22,460 nucleotides of DNA from an uncultured Lachnospiraceae bacterium (GTDB lineage: Bacteria; Bacillota; Clostridia; Lachnospirales; Lachnospiraceae). Shown here piece after piece: positions 15,241 to 22,417 of the stretch. The DNA lies in the NCBI GenBank assembly GCA_947628025.1, contig CANQYH010000013.1, positions 1 through 22,460 on the forward strand. The letters are read 5' to 3'. Every line of letters starts with the position of its first letter. Within the stretch, counting starts at the first letter, position 1. The translations under genes were made by a program, and so were the position numbers. The notes beneath the pieces are model-generated. The model ran no database searches. It was given only the letters and a program-made list of their open reading frames with translations, and was not told the DNA's origin.

Positions 15241-15686
15241 AACGACGCGAACGTACTTCCTATGCCTTTCTGATGGAAATGATGTGGGTCTGCGCTTTTT
15301 TCCTGGTCTGTTCGTGTATTTTTGTCATGGCTTTCGCCAAAGCGGAGCAAATGAGCCGGAAAGCGGACGCCATAAACCGGGCGGTGCAGGCTTCCTCCAA
15401 CGCTCTGGAAGATATTTACGCCGCTTTCAGTTCCTCGACCGCTGCTTCCGACGCGGAAAGCGACTGGAATGCGGCGGTATCTGAGGCCGTCGCTGCTTCG
15501 GCCCAGGCCTATTCAACGGCAGATTTCACGCTCCGGATCACCACAGAACTTTCCGACCGGCTCCTGACCGTCACCGTCGCCGCGACAGACACCCGCGACG
15601 GCGAAGAACTCTGTTCTATGACCGGCGCGCGGGCGGCTTCCGCCGAAGCGTACGCTCTCTGCGGCGCGGAAAGGAGGCCGGCATGA
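15237..15686 (+). CDS. Small single-TM protein, minor-pilin-like (GspI/PilV-like)
   Basis: A 149-aa protein starting with GTG at 15237, overlapping the previous stop (GTGA), with AGGAGG 9 nt upstream. A basic N-terminus (KRRERTSY) is followed by a hydrophobic helix (~10-33) reading AFLMEMMWVCAFF. It resembles the FTLIEVMVA core of prepilins, with Glu14 where Glu+5 would be if the mature protein began at Ala10, although the usual preceding Gly is a Tyr. An Ala/Ser-rich helical and beta region (LRITTELSDRLLTVTVAATD) follows. The function is not established; the minor-pilin reading is inference. Confidence 0.7.
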   Translation: MKRRERTSYAFLMEMMWVCAFFLVCSCIFVMAFAKAEQMSRKADAINRAVQASSNALEDIYAAFSSSTAASDAESDWNAAVSEAVAASAQAYSTADFTLRITTELSDRLLTVTVAATDTRDGEELCSMTGARAASAEAYALCGAERRPA

Positions 15687-16126
15687 AGAACCGTATCTCC
15701 ATCGGCATCTCGTCGATCGTCCTGATCTTTATGATCCTCTGCCTGTCGGTATTCAGCCTGCTTAGCCTGAGCGACGCCAAGACCGCCCTTTCTTTTGCGG
15801 AACGCCACGCCGACGCAGTCCGCATTTATTATGAGGCGGACGCCAATGGACAGCAGTTCATCCGCGACTTCCGCCGGGCCATTGCGGACGGGCAGGATAC
15901 GCAGGCCGCCATGGACGCCGCTGCAGGCCAGCTCTTCACCGTCAGACAAAATAACGTCACGGAATCTGGTTCCGTTCTCTGCGATATCAACCTGGCCAAC
16001 GGCCAGACCCTGCGCGTGGAACTGTCCGGCGACGGTTCGGATATATTGTCCTATTACATTTATAATGACCAGGAATATGACCTGGACACCCATCTGCCGG
16101 TCTTTAGCGGAACCGACGGTTTTTAA
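15683..16126 (+). CDS. Small single-TM protein, GspK/PilX-like candidate
   Basis: A 147-aa protein whose ATG at 15683 overlaps the stop of the previous gene (ATGA). The N-terminus KNRISIGISSIVLIFMILC gives a membrane helix at ~8-29, preceded by Gly9 with no Glu at +5, as in GspK and PilX. The following helix (SLSDAKTALSFAERHADAVRI) continues like a pilin alpha1 helix. The C-terminal half is beta-rich (LCDINLANGQTLRVEL, YYIYNDQEYDLDTHLPVF). Its place as the last of four small membrane proteins before the ATPase supports a minor-pilin role. No specific family is recognised. Confidence 0.68.
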   Translation: MKNRISIGISSIVLIFMILCLSVFSLLSLSDAKTALSFAERHADAVRIYYEADANGQQFIRDFRRAIADGQDTQAAMDAAAGQLFTVRQNNVTESGSVLCDINLANGQTLRVELSGDGSDILSYYIYNDQEYDLDTHLPVFSGTDGF

Positions 16127-16163
16127 TCCGCCGCGAACGCACACAAGGTCCCGTATATTATTT

Positions 16164-16225
16164 GCCGGCCGCTCCGTTTCCGCAATCGGAATCCTTTTTA
16201 CGATCCGAAACCAGGCGGCCACGGC
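16164..16225 (+). other. Intercistronic stem-loop upstream of pilT
   Basis: GGCCGC (16167-16172) pairs with GCGGCC (16215-16220). After a 3x3 internal loop GTTTC (16176-16180) pairs with GAAAC (16207-16211), and GGAATC (16188-16193) pairs with GATCC (16202-16206) with one bulged A. GCC/GGC can extend the base. It ends just before the pilT ribosome binding site and has no U-run. Confidence 0.6.
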
Positions 16226-16244
16226 CATAGAAAGGATAGAGAAC

Positions 16245-17297
16245 ATGATAGAAGATATTTTAAGACAGGCCGTGCAGGAGGGGGCCTCCGACATCTTTAT
16301 GATCCCGGGCCGGCCCATTTCCATGAAGATCGGCGGCAGCATCCGCTGCATGAACGATGAAAAGATCTTTCCCGACGCCATGGACAAACTGATCGAGGAG
16401 ATCTATACGATCAGCCGCCGCCCCATGAAGCGCGTCGAGGAAACCGGCGACGAGGACTTCTCTTTCGCGCTCCCGGGACTTTCCAGGTTCCGCGCCAGCA
16501 TTTTAAAACAGCGCAACTCTCTGGGCGCGATCATCCGCGTCGTCCGTTTCGAACTGCCCGACCCGACGCAGCTGGGTATCCCCGACGGCGTCCTGAAAGT
16601 ATCCCAGCTGAAAAAAGGCCTGGTTCTGGTGACAGGTTCCGCCGGCAGCGGCAAATCCACGACTCTGGCCTGTATCATTGACAAGATCAACCACGAGCGG
16701 GGCGCCCATATCATTACGCTGGAAGACCCGATCGAATACCTCCACCGCCACGATAAGTCCGTCGTGACCCAGCGTGAGATCGGCCAGGATACGACCAGCT
16801 ACGCCAGCGGTCTCCGCGCCGCTCTGCGCCAGGTGCCCGACGTGATCCTCTTAGGCGAGATGCGCGACCACGAGACGATCCGCACCGCCATGACGGCGGC
16901 GGAAACCGGCCATCTGGTCATTTCCACGCTGCACACCGTGGGCGCGGCCAATTCCATCGACCGTATCGTAGACTCGTTCTCTCCGGACGGCCAGCAGCAG
17001 ATCCGCATCCAGCTGTCCATGGTCCTGCAGGCCGTGATCTCCCAGCAGCTCCTGCCGACCAAGGACGACCGTCTAGCTCCGGCTTTCGAGATCATGTACT
17101 TAAACAGCGCGATCCGCAACCTGATCCGCGAAAACAAGATCCATCAGATCGACAACGTGATCTCCACCAGCTCTTCCGAGGGCATGGTGAGCATGAACAA
17201 CAGCCTGCTGAAGCTCTACAGCCAGGGCCGGATCGATAAAGAGACCTGCATCGCCCACAGCACCGACCAGGAGCGCATGAGGACAAGGCTGGGCTGA
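16245..17297 (+). CDS. pilT: Type IV pilus ATPase PilT
   Basis: A 350-aa hexameric secretion-type ATPase of the PilT class, which normally powers pilus retraction. Motifs in order are Walker A GSAGSGKST (131-139), Asp box ITLEDPIEY (157-165), Walker B DVILLGEMRD (199-208, Glu205) and His box GHLVISTLHT (222-231). The C-terminal AIRNLIRE (289-296) distinguishes PilT from PilB. Length is normal for PilT. The frame is open back to 15795, but the ATG at 16245 has AAGGA 8 nt upstream and begins the normal PilT N-terminus (MIEDILRQAVQEGASDI). It is separated from the previous gene by 118 nt containing a long hairpin. No extension ATPase is encoded in this cluster, so this protein may serve assembly too, or act with genes elsewhere. 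Confidence 0.95.
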   Translation: MIEDILRQAVQEGASDIFMIPGRPISMKIGGSIRCMNDEKIFPDAMDKLIEEIYTISRRPMKRVEETGDEDFSFALPGLSRFRASILKQRNSLGAIIRVVRFELPDPTQLGIPDGVLKVSQLKKGLVLVTGSAGSGKSTTLACIIDKINHERGAHIITLEDPIEYLHRHDKSVVTQREIGQDTTSYASGLRAALRQVPDVILLGEMRDHETIRTAMTAAETGHLVISTLHTVGAANSIDRIVDSFSPDGQQQIRIQLSMVLQAVISQQLLPTKDDRLAPAFEIMYLNSAIRNLIRENKIHQIDNVISTSSSEGMVSMNNSLLKLYSQGRIDKETCIAHSTDQERMRTRLG

Positions 17298-17443
17298 CTG
17301 CCTGCCGGTTCAGCGGCCTGCCATTTACTTTGCCCATCGTGACATAGCTGACATAGCGGCTGCGCCGCCGCAGACGCGGTCAACACGGGCCGGCAAAAAC
17401 CAAAACGATATGGTAAATCTGCAAAAACCGAAAAATGATCATC
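17298..17443. other. Spacer after pilT with a short tandem repeat
   Basis: There is no gene here. A 9-bp unit TGACATAGC is repeated twice in tandem (17340-17348, 17349-17357), followed by a GC-rich CTGCG/CGCAG hairpin. It precedes the terminator and nothing indicates function. Confidence 0.4.
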
Positions 17444-17476
17444 AAAAAAGGACTGCCGCGCGGCCAGTCCTTTTTT
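17444..17476. terminator. Bidirectional terminator between pilT and the SBP gene
   Basis: AAAAAAGGACTG (17444-17455) and CAGTCCTTTTTT (17465-17476) are perfect 12-bp inverted repeats around a GC-rich 9-nt loop. This gives a U-run in both orientations between the convergent pilT and substrate-binding protein genes. Confidence 0.93.
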
Positions 17477-17574
17477 GGTATCCGTTCAAATGTCCGCTCA
17501 GCCGCAAACGCTGCCGGCCGCGTTCCGTTCCATAGCAGGAAACCCCGCCCAAACGGAAACTTCCGCGTCCACTC

Positions 17575-19941
17575 TTACCGCTCCGCTTCGTCCTCCCGCA
17601 TCCGCACGGCCTCGATCTCCGACATCCAGTCCCAGTACGGCGACATGTTCTCCGGCAGCGTGCCGGTGTCCACGCGCTCCGCAGAAAACAGGAGCACATC
17701 TTTCCGTTGGTAGACCGGGATCTCCACCGCCCAATCCATCAACAGTTTCAGGGCGTTTTCATAATTGGTTTTCCGCTTTTCCGGGTCCGCGGACTGCCGC
17801 CCCAGCAAGATCCACGTGTCCAGATTGGGGTCCGTGATCCAGTAATAATTGCTTGGCCCCTTAGAACCGTACCGCTGGTACAGGGCCGGGTCCTCCTCCG
17901 TCTGCCAGGCGGCGCACCACAGTTCCACGGCTCCGGTCTGGTAGCTGTAGCTCATGTCAGACTCTTCCGGATAATCCCGCACCGTCAGACCGAACCCGAT
18001 CTGCGCCAGCGCTTCTCCGGCTTTCCGAATCAGTTCATAGCAGGGATGGTCTCCCGTCCCGCCCCCGGCGACCGCACATTCATAGCTCATTTTCGCGCCG
18101 GAGGGAGCGCCCGTCACCTTTCCGCCGCTCACGCTGTATCCGGCTTTCGCAAAAAATCCCAGCGCCGCTTCCAGCGCCGCCGCCTGCCTTTCCTCCGCGG
18201 TCATTTCTTCCGTATAAATGGACTCGCCGCCGGCGTTCACGGAATATGCCTCGCGATACCCGCTGTCTCCGGCCTGCGGAACCGCCCAGGACGTCCTCGT
18301 CCCCGGATACTCCACCACATTTGCGGCCGCTCCGTAATATTCTTCCACTGCTTCGTCCCGATACGCAGCGATCACGGTCGCCAACGCTTTCCGCAGGGCT
18401 TTGGAAGCGTCCGAAGAACCGTCGCTGCCCACTTTCACCTGGCTGGCGTTGATTCCCACATAGCCGTAACCCGGATGATCGGTCAGACGCACGGCGAGCG
18501 TCGGGCCGTCCGCGGTCCATTCCGGCGACGCGCCGTTTTCCCGAGAGATCCAAGCCGCCAGTTCGGAGGAATACGGCAGATCCGCTGCATCCAGCGTTCC
18601 CGCCGCGACGGCCTCCGCTTTCTCCTCTTCCTCCATCGCTATGTACTGCAGATGATCGATCCCCGGCTTCCCCTTGTAGTACTCCGGATTGGCGTCCAAA
18701 TTGACCGTATTCTCCGCATAATCACTGAAAACATACGGTCCGGCTCCCATCGGAGCGCCCGTTTTCTCTTTTACGGACGCCAGATCGCCTTTCGGGAACC
18801 CAAACATCTGCCGCTCGTAATCGTAAAGCTCCGCGTCCCCGTAATAATGCAGCGGCGCGATCGGGAACCGCAGCCGGCAGAGATCGGCGTCGTTCATGCG
18901 CGTCGCGACGATCTGCAGAGAATAATCGTCCACCCGCCGGATCCCGGAAATGCTCGTGACCGTCTCATCCAACGGCTGCCCGGCCAGATATTCCGCATCC
19001 AGATACTGCCAGAGCGAATGGCCCGAAAACGCGTAGTCGGAAACCCGTTTATAATCGCTGCCGTAAGCCTCAAAGATCGCCTGCCAGAAATCCTCCGCCG
19101 ACGCTCCCTCTTCCAGCGGGTAACCGCACCGCCCGGCGATCGTCTCCAGGGATTCCTCCGGTCTGGCGTAGCCATTGTCCACACAGAAATCCACGATCGC
19201 CCGGATGAACGCCATCTCTGCCTCCACAAGGCCGTTTTCCCAGAAATCCCGCTGTGTCTCCTCTGTCCAGTACGTAAAATCCGTATTGTCCTCGCCCGCC
19301 CAGATCAAAAGCTGATACAGCGGGAACATACTCTGGCGGTATTCCTCCAGCCCCTGGATCGGCACTTCCGACAGATGCAGACCGCCGTCATAAGCGGGGT
19401 CCAGCAGCACATACATGGTGAAGATCACATCGTCGATCGTGACCGGCTCTCCGTCGGAAAACTTCAGATCGTCCCGGATCCTCATCTCATAAAGAAACGT
19501 GCCGTCCTCCTGCGCCGTCACCGTCACGTCCCCCGCACCGGTATACTCGTACTCCACGCCGTCGTAAGACCGGCTCTCCCCCTCGACGCTGTGGCTGATG
19601 GGAATTCCCGCACGGTCCAGCGTCAGCGTATAAAGCGAAACCGCATCCACGATGAACCGGTCGGCTGCGGATTCCGCATAAAACGGCGAAAAAACGCCCG
19701 ACAGCCCGTCTCCCACCGACACCCGCAGCGTATATTCTTTCGGAGGCTCTTCCTGCGGCGGCTGTTCTGCGGAAGTACTTTCTTCCGCGGACGATGCCGC
19801 CCCGGTCGATTCCGCAGAGACCGGTTCCGCACTCGTCTCCGTCTCCTGGGACTGTTCCTCCGTTTTTCTGCCGCATCCCGCCGCCAATACCGCGGCTGCC
19901 GCCAGGACCATAAGCATACGTCCCCAGCCGGATCTTCTCAT
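17575..19941 (-). CDS. Peptide-type ABC transporter substrate-binding lipoprotein (SBP_bac_5)
   Basis: A 788-aa lipoprotein. The signal peptide ends in lipobox LAAGC with Cys23 as the lipidated residue, and a Ser/Glu/Gln-rich linker (~27-65) follows. The solute-binding domain shows the family pattern: TFLYEMRIRDDLKFSDGEPVT, GAGPYVFSDY followed by VNLDANPEYYKGKPGI, and near the end an ELWCAAWQTEEDPALYQRY-like stretch. Such proteins capture oligopeptides or related ligands outside the membrane. At 788 aa it is well above the usual 500-600; an acidic insertion near residues ~200-330 accounts for much of this. The ATG at 19941 has GGAGG 8 nt upstream; an earlier in-frame ATG at 19998 lacks one and would mask the signal peptide. 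No permease or ATPase genes are adjacent, but pepF lies upstream on the same strand. Confidence 0.88.
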   Translation of the reverse strand: MRRSGWGRMLMVLAAAAVLAAGCGRKTEEQSQETETSAEPVSAESTGAASSAEESTSAEQPPQEEPPKEYTLRVSVGDGLSGVFSPFYAESAADRFIVDAVSLYTLTLDRAGIPISHSVEGESRSYDGVEYEYTGAGDVTVTAQEDGTFLYEMRIRDDLKFSDGEPVTIDDVIFTMYVLLDPAYDGGLHLSEVPIQGLEEYRQSMFPLYQLLIWAGEDNTDFTYWTEETQRDFWENGLVEAEMAFIRAIVDFCVDNGYARPEESLETIAGRCGYPLEEGASAEDFWQAIFEAYGSDYKRVSDYAFSGHSLWQYLDAEYLAGQPLDETVTSISGIRRVDDYSLQIVATRMNDADLCRLRFPIAPLHYYGDAELYDYERQMFGFPKGDLASVKEKTGAPMGAGPYVFSDYAENTVNLDANPEYYKGKPGIDHLQYIAMEEEEKAEAVAAGTLDAADLPYSSELAAWISRENGASPEWTADGPTLAVRLTDHPGYGYVGINASQVKVGSDGSSDASKALRKALATVIAAYRDEAVEEYYGAAANVVEYPGTRTSWAVPQAGDSGYREAYSVNAGGESIYTEEMTAEERQAAALEAALGFFAKAGYSVSGGKVTGAPSGAKMSYECAVAGGGTGDHPCYELIRKAGEALAQIGFGLTVRDYPEESDMSYSYQTGAVELWCAAWQTEEDPALYQRYGSKGPSNYYWITDPNLDTWILLGRQSADPEKRKTNYENALKLLMDWAVEIPVYQRKDVLLFSAERVDTGTLPENMSPYWDWMSEIEAVRMREDEAER

Positions 19942-20008
19942 ACCTGCTTCCTCCCTATCCGATTTCCCGGACTGCTTCCATATCGCCCGGACCGCCATTT
20001 CTCCGTAT

Positions 20009-20061
20009 ATCCGTGATTTCGCGTTCCGCCCTGACGCGCAGCGTTCGTAAATATCACGGAT
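20009..20061. repeat. Inverted repeat between pepF and the SBP gene
   Basis: ATCCGTGAT (20009-20017) and ATCACGGAT (20053-20061) are perfect 9-bp arms 35 nt apart, with CGCG segments inside that can pair again. There is no U-run, so this is not a standard terminator; it may be an RNA processing or attenuation structure, or an operator. Confidence 0.45.
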
Positions 20062-20084
20062 CTAAGATCGTTCCGTCCGCGCGC

Positions 20085-21788
20085 CTAAGCAATGCCGTCC
20101 AGATCAAACTTCTCCAGCCAGGCTTTCGCCTCCGCGCAGACGCCCCGCAGGCAGGCCTCGTCAAACGGGCTCTCCAGACCGGCATTCTGCAGAAGTTCCG
20201 TGAACACCCGGCTGCCGCCCTGCGACGTGTAGGCCATATAGCGCTCCCAGGCGGCCCGGCGGTCTTTCTGCAGCAGCGCCCAGAACTGCAGCGACACGGT
20301 CTGCGCCAGGCAGTAGTCAATGTAATAGAACGGGCTGGAGTAAATATGGTGCTGCCGCTGCCAGCCCTCGCCGTCCGCATAGAACGGGATCCCGCCGTCC
20401 AGCTTCATCCAGGGCATATACACGCCGAGCAATTCTTTCCAGACGCCGTGGCGCTGTGCGGGCGTCATCTCCGGCCGCTCGAACACGATATGCTGGAAAT
20501 GATCCACCATCGTCCCGTAGGGAATGAACGTCAGCGCGCCCGTCAGATGGCTGTAATAGAATTTGCGTGTATCCGGCCCGAAAAAGCCCTCGGCCCACGG
20601 CCACGACATAAACTCCATGGACATGGAATGGACCTCGCAGGCCTCCATTCCCGGCCAAATATAGGAGGACGGGATCCGGTCCCGGTTGGCGTAATACGCA
20701 AACGCGTGGCCCGCCTCGTGGGTGACGACCTCCACATCATGCTGGGTGCCGTTGAAATTGGCGAAAATGAACGGCACGCCGTAATCCGGGATGCTGGTGC
20801 AGTAGCCGCCGCCCTTTTTGCCCTCGGTGCTCAGCACATCCAGCAGCTGATTGTCCAGCATCATCTGGAAAAATTCGCCCGTCTCCGGTGAAAGTTCCTT
20901 ATAAAATTTCAATCCGTGCGCCAGGATCTGCTCCGGGTTCCCCACCGGGCGCGGGTTGCCGGAACGGAACTGCAGCGCGTTATCGGCAAAGCTCATCGGG
21001 TACTCCTTGCCCAGCCGCTTCGCCTGCTCCTCGTAAATGGACGCGGCCACGGGCACCAGATACTTCTGCACCGCCAGGCGGAATTTCTCCACGTCCTCTT
21101 TCGTGTAGCAGTCGCGGCCCATGCGGTAATACGCCAGCGTCGTGAAGCCCTCATAGCCCAGCCTGCGGCCCATTCCATCGCGCAGATGCACCAGCTGATC
21201 GTAGATCCGGTCCAGCTGTTCCTGGTTCTCCTTGTACCACCGCCCCTCGGCCTGCCACGCGGCCAGACGGCGGGCGTCGTCCGCGTCCGTCTTGAACGGC
21301 GACATCTGCGACAGCGTATAAACGCCTCCCTCGAACGGGATCTGCGCGGAAGCCAGCAATTTTTCATATTCCTGCACCAGATCGTTCTCTTTCTGCATAT
21401 CCGGCACCAGCTCCGGCGAAAAGGTCTTTAACGAGATCTCCTCCCGCAAAAACATCAGCTTGCCGTACTCGGCCTCGAAATCAGGCCGGAACGGACTTTC
21501 CAGTAGCGCCCGGGTCCATTCCTGCATACAGATCCCCAGCTCCGGCAGCGCCGTATTCCAGAAATGGGACTCCTCGTCGTAGAACGCGTCCCTGGTGTCG
21601 ATGGAATGGCGGATGTGCGCCAGCGACTCCTCCGTAGAAACATGCGCGTCCAGCTTCTCTTTCTCCAGGAACGCCTCGCGGGCCTGCCCGTAATCCTCCG
21701 CCGTTTTCAGGCGGCCGATCAGGGCCTGGTACTGTTTTTTAAGCTCGTCCTTGTCCGGACGGGTGTACTGCATCTCAGAAAATTTCAT
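20085..21788 (-). CDS. pepF: M3 family oligoendopeptidase (PepF-like)
   Basis: A 567-aa cytoplasmic zinc metallopeptidase of family M3, which cleaves oligopeptides of moderate length. The zinc site is HEAGH (357-361, catalytic Glu358), with the third ligand probably Glu385 in MEACEVHSMSMEF. The C-terminal lobe carries HHIYSSPFYYIDYCLAQ, whose His and Tyr residues bind substrate in this family. No signal peptide is present. The length is slightly below classical PepF (~600 aa) and typical of the short clostridial M3B form. AGGAGG lies just upstream of the ATG at 21788. The SBP lipoprotein gene follows 143 nt downstream, suggesting a peptide capture-and-degradation unit if the two are co-transcribed. 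Confidence 0.95.
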   Translation of the reverse strand: MKFSEMQYTRPDKDELKKQYQALIGRLKTAEDYGQAREAFLEKEKLDAHVSTEESLAHIRHSIDTRDAFYDEESHFWNTALPELGICMQEWTRALLESPFRPDFEAEYGKLMFLREEISLKTFSPELVPDMQKENDLVQEYEKLLASAQIPFEGGVYTLSQMSPFKTDADDARRLAAWQAEGRWYKENQEQLDRIYDQLVHLRDGMGRRLGYEGFTTLAYYRMGRDCYTKEDVEKFRLAVQKYLVPVAASIYEEQAKRLGKEYPMSFADNALQFRSGNPRPVGNPEQILAHGLKFYKELSPETGEFFQMMLDNQLLDVLSTEGKKGGGYCTSIPDYGVPFIFANFNGTQHDVEVVTHEAGHAFAYYANRDRIPSSYIWPGMEACEVHSMSMEFMSWPWAEGFFGPDTRKFYYSHLTGALTFIPYGTMVDHFQHIVFERPEMTPAQRHGVWKELLGVYMPWMKLDGGIPFYADGEGWQRQHHIYSSPFYYIDYCLAQTVSLQFWALLQKDRRAAWERYMAYTSQGGSRVFTELLQNAGLESPFDEACLRGVCAEAKAWLEKFDLDGIA

Positions 21789-21879
21789 GGGAATCCTCCT
21801 CCTCCTTCACATATCTGTGCTTCTTCTCCGTTTGGTTCGCCGCCCGCCGCAGCGGACCGCAGACCGCCGTATTGATTAC

Positions 21880-21908
21880 AGTGTACTACGAAATCTTCTA
21901 AATTACAA
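21880..21908 (-). promoter_or_regulatory. Candidate promoter of pepF
   Basis: On the minus strand TTGTAA (21903-21908) and TACACT (21880-21885) are 17 nt apart, ~92 nt upstream of the pepF ATG. Each box matches consensus at 4 of 6 positions. It is the best match in the region. Confidence 0.5.
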
Positions 21909-22005
21909 CCTTTTAAAAGCTCCGGGCCAGTTTTTCATCCTTTCACACTGTCCGGGGGGATTCTGGATGGGAAAGGTCCTGCGCACCCGGGAGAATCTGG
22001 AAGCA

Positions 22006-22034
22006 TTGAAAGCTCTGATCAAATATGATATAAT
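22006..22034 (+). promoter_or_regulatory. Promoter-like sequence before the coiled-coil ORF
   Basis: TTGAAA (22006-22011) and TATAAT (22029-22034) are 17 nt apart, with TGA before the -10 (extended -10), an excellent match. The same bases can be read as codons of a possibly decayed upstream reading frame, so the match could be fortuitous. Confidence 0.6.
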
Positions 22035-22099
22035 AGGGGTACTCTACCAGCATATTTATTAAAAAATATGCCGAAATGGAACAGGAGGGGGTCAACAAT

Positions 22100-22291
22100 A
22101 TGGTTGAGGACGCGTTGATTCTTGATATTGATATCGTATTGGCGGAGCAAGAAAAAAAGTTAAAGAAGATCGTGGCTGAGAAAGATGCAGCTCTCTCCGA
22201 GAAAGACGCTCTTATTCGATCTCTCCAAGCCCAGCTGCGACAGCTACAGGGAGCAGAGGATCCGGCATCCGGCAAACCTGCCGCCAAATAA
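22100..22291 (+). CDS. Small coiled-coil protein, possibly the tail of a decayed gene
   Basis: A 63-aa ORF. Residues ~14-50 form one heptad-like coiled coil (LAEQEKKLKKIVAEKDAALS, EKDALIRSLQAQLRQLQ) followed by a disordered GAEDPASGKPAAK tail. The ATG at 22100 is chosen because GGAGGGGG lies 8 nt upstream; an earlier ATG at 22076 has no such site. A strong promoter-like sequence and a downstream terminator bracket it, consistent with a real small gene. Alternatively it is the C-terminus of a larger protein: the frame at 21967-22062 (GKVLRTRENLEALKALIKYD, ending YQHIY) would join it if one T near 22060 were removed, giving an uninterrupted helical protein. No family is recognised with certainty. 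Confidence 0.5.
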   Translation: MVEDALILDIDIVLAEQEKKLKKIVAEKDAALSEKDALIRSLQAQLRQLQGAEDPASGKPAAK

Positions 22292-22325
22292 AGAATACCG
22301 TTTCTCTGCGCTGCCAGGTCCAGCT

Positions 22326-22367
22326 AAAAGCAGTCCGTCTCACATTTCTGCGAGGCGAACTGCTTTT
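22326..22367. terminator. Terminator after the coiled-coil ORF
   Basis: AAAAGCAGT (22326-22334) and ACTGCTTTT (22359-22367) form a 9-bp stem extended by CG and CTC/GAG pairs around a ~10-nt loop. With A and T runs on either side it can act in both directions. Confidence 0.8.
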
Positions 22368-22417
22368 ATTATGCGTCACTATTGTAAACGGTACAAAACA
22401 AGCCGATTTTCAAGCAC

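Noticed and set aside
15795..16244. N-terminal extension of PilT to 15795
   Set aside because: It overlaps the preceding gene in another frame and reads through the hairpin; the conserved PilT N-terminus and ribosome binding site are at 16245.
17707..20016. A 769-aa plus-strand open frame opposite the SBP lipoprotein gene
   Set aside because: It is antisense to a gene with lipobox, ribosome binding site and family motifs. The translation is Arg/Pro/His-rich with no recognisable domain.
21751..22062. 103-aa plus-strand frame as a complete gene
   Set aside because: Its start overlaps the pepF 5' end and there is no ribosome binding site; only the last ~30 residues look protein-like and are treated as a possible remnant.
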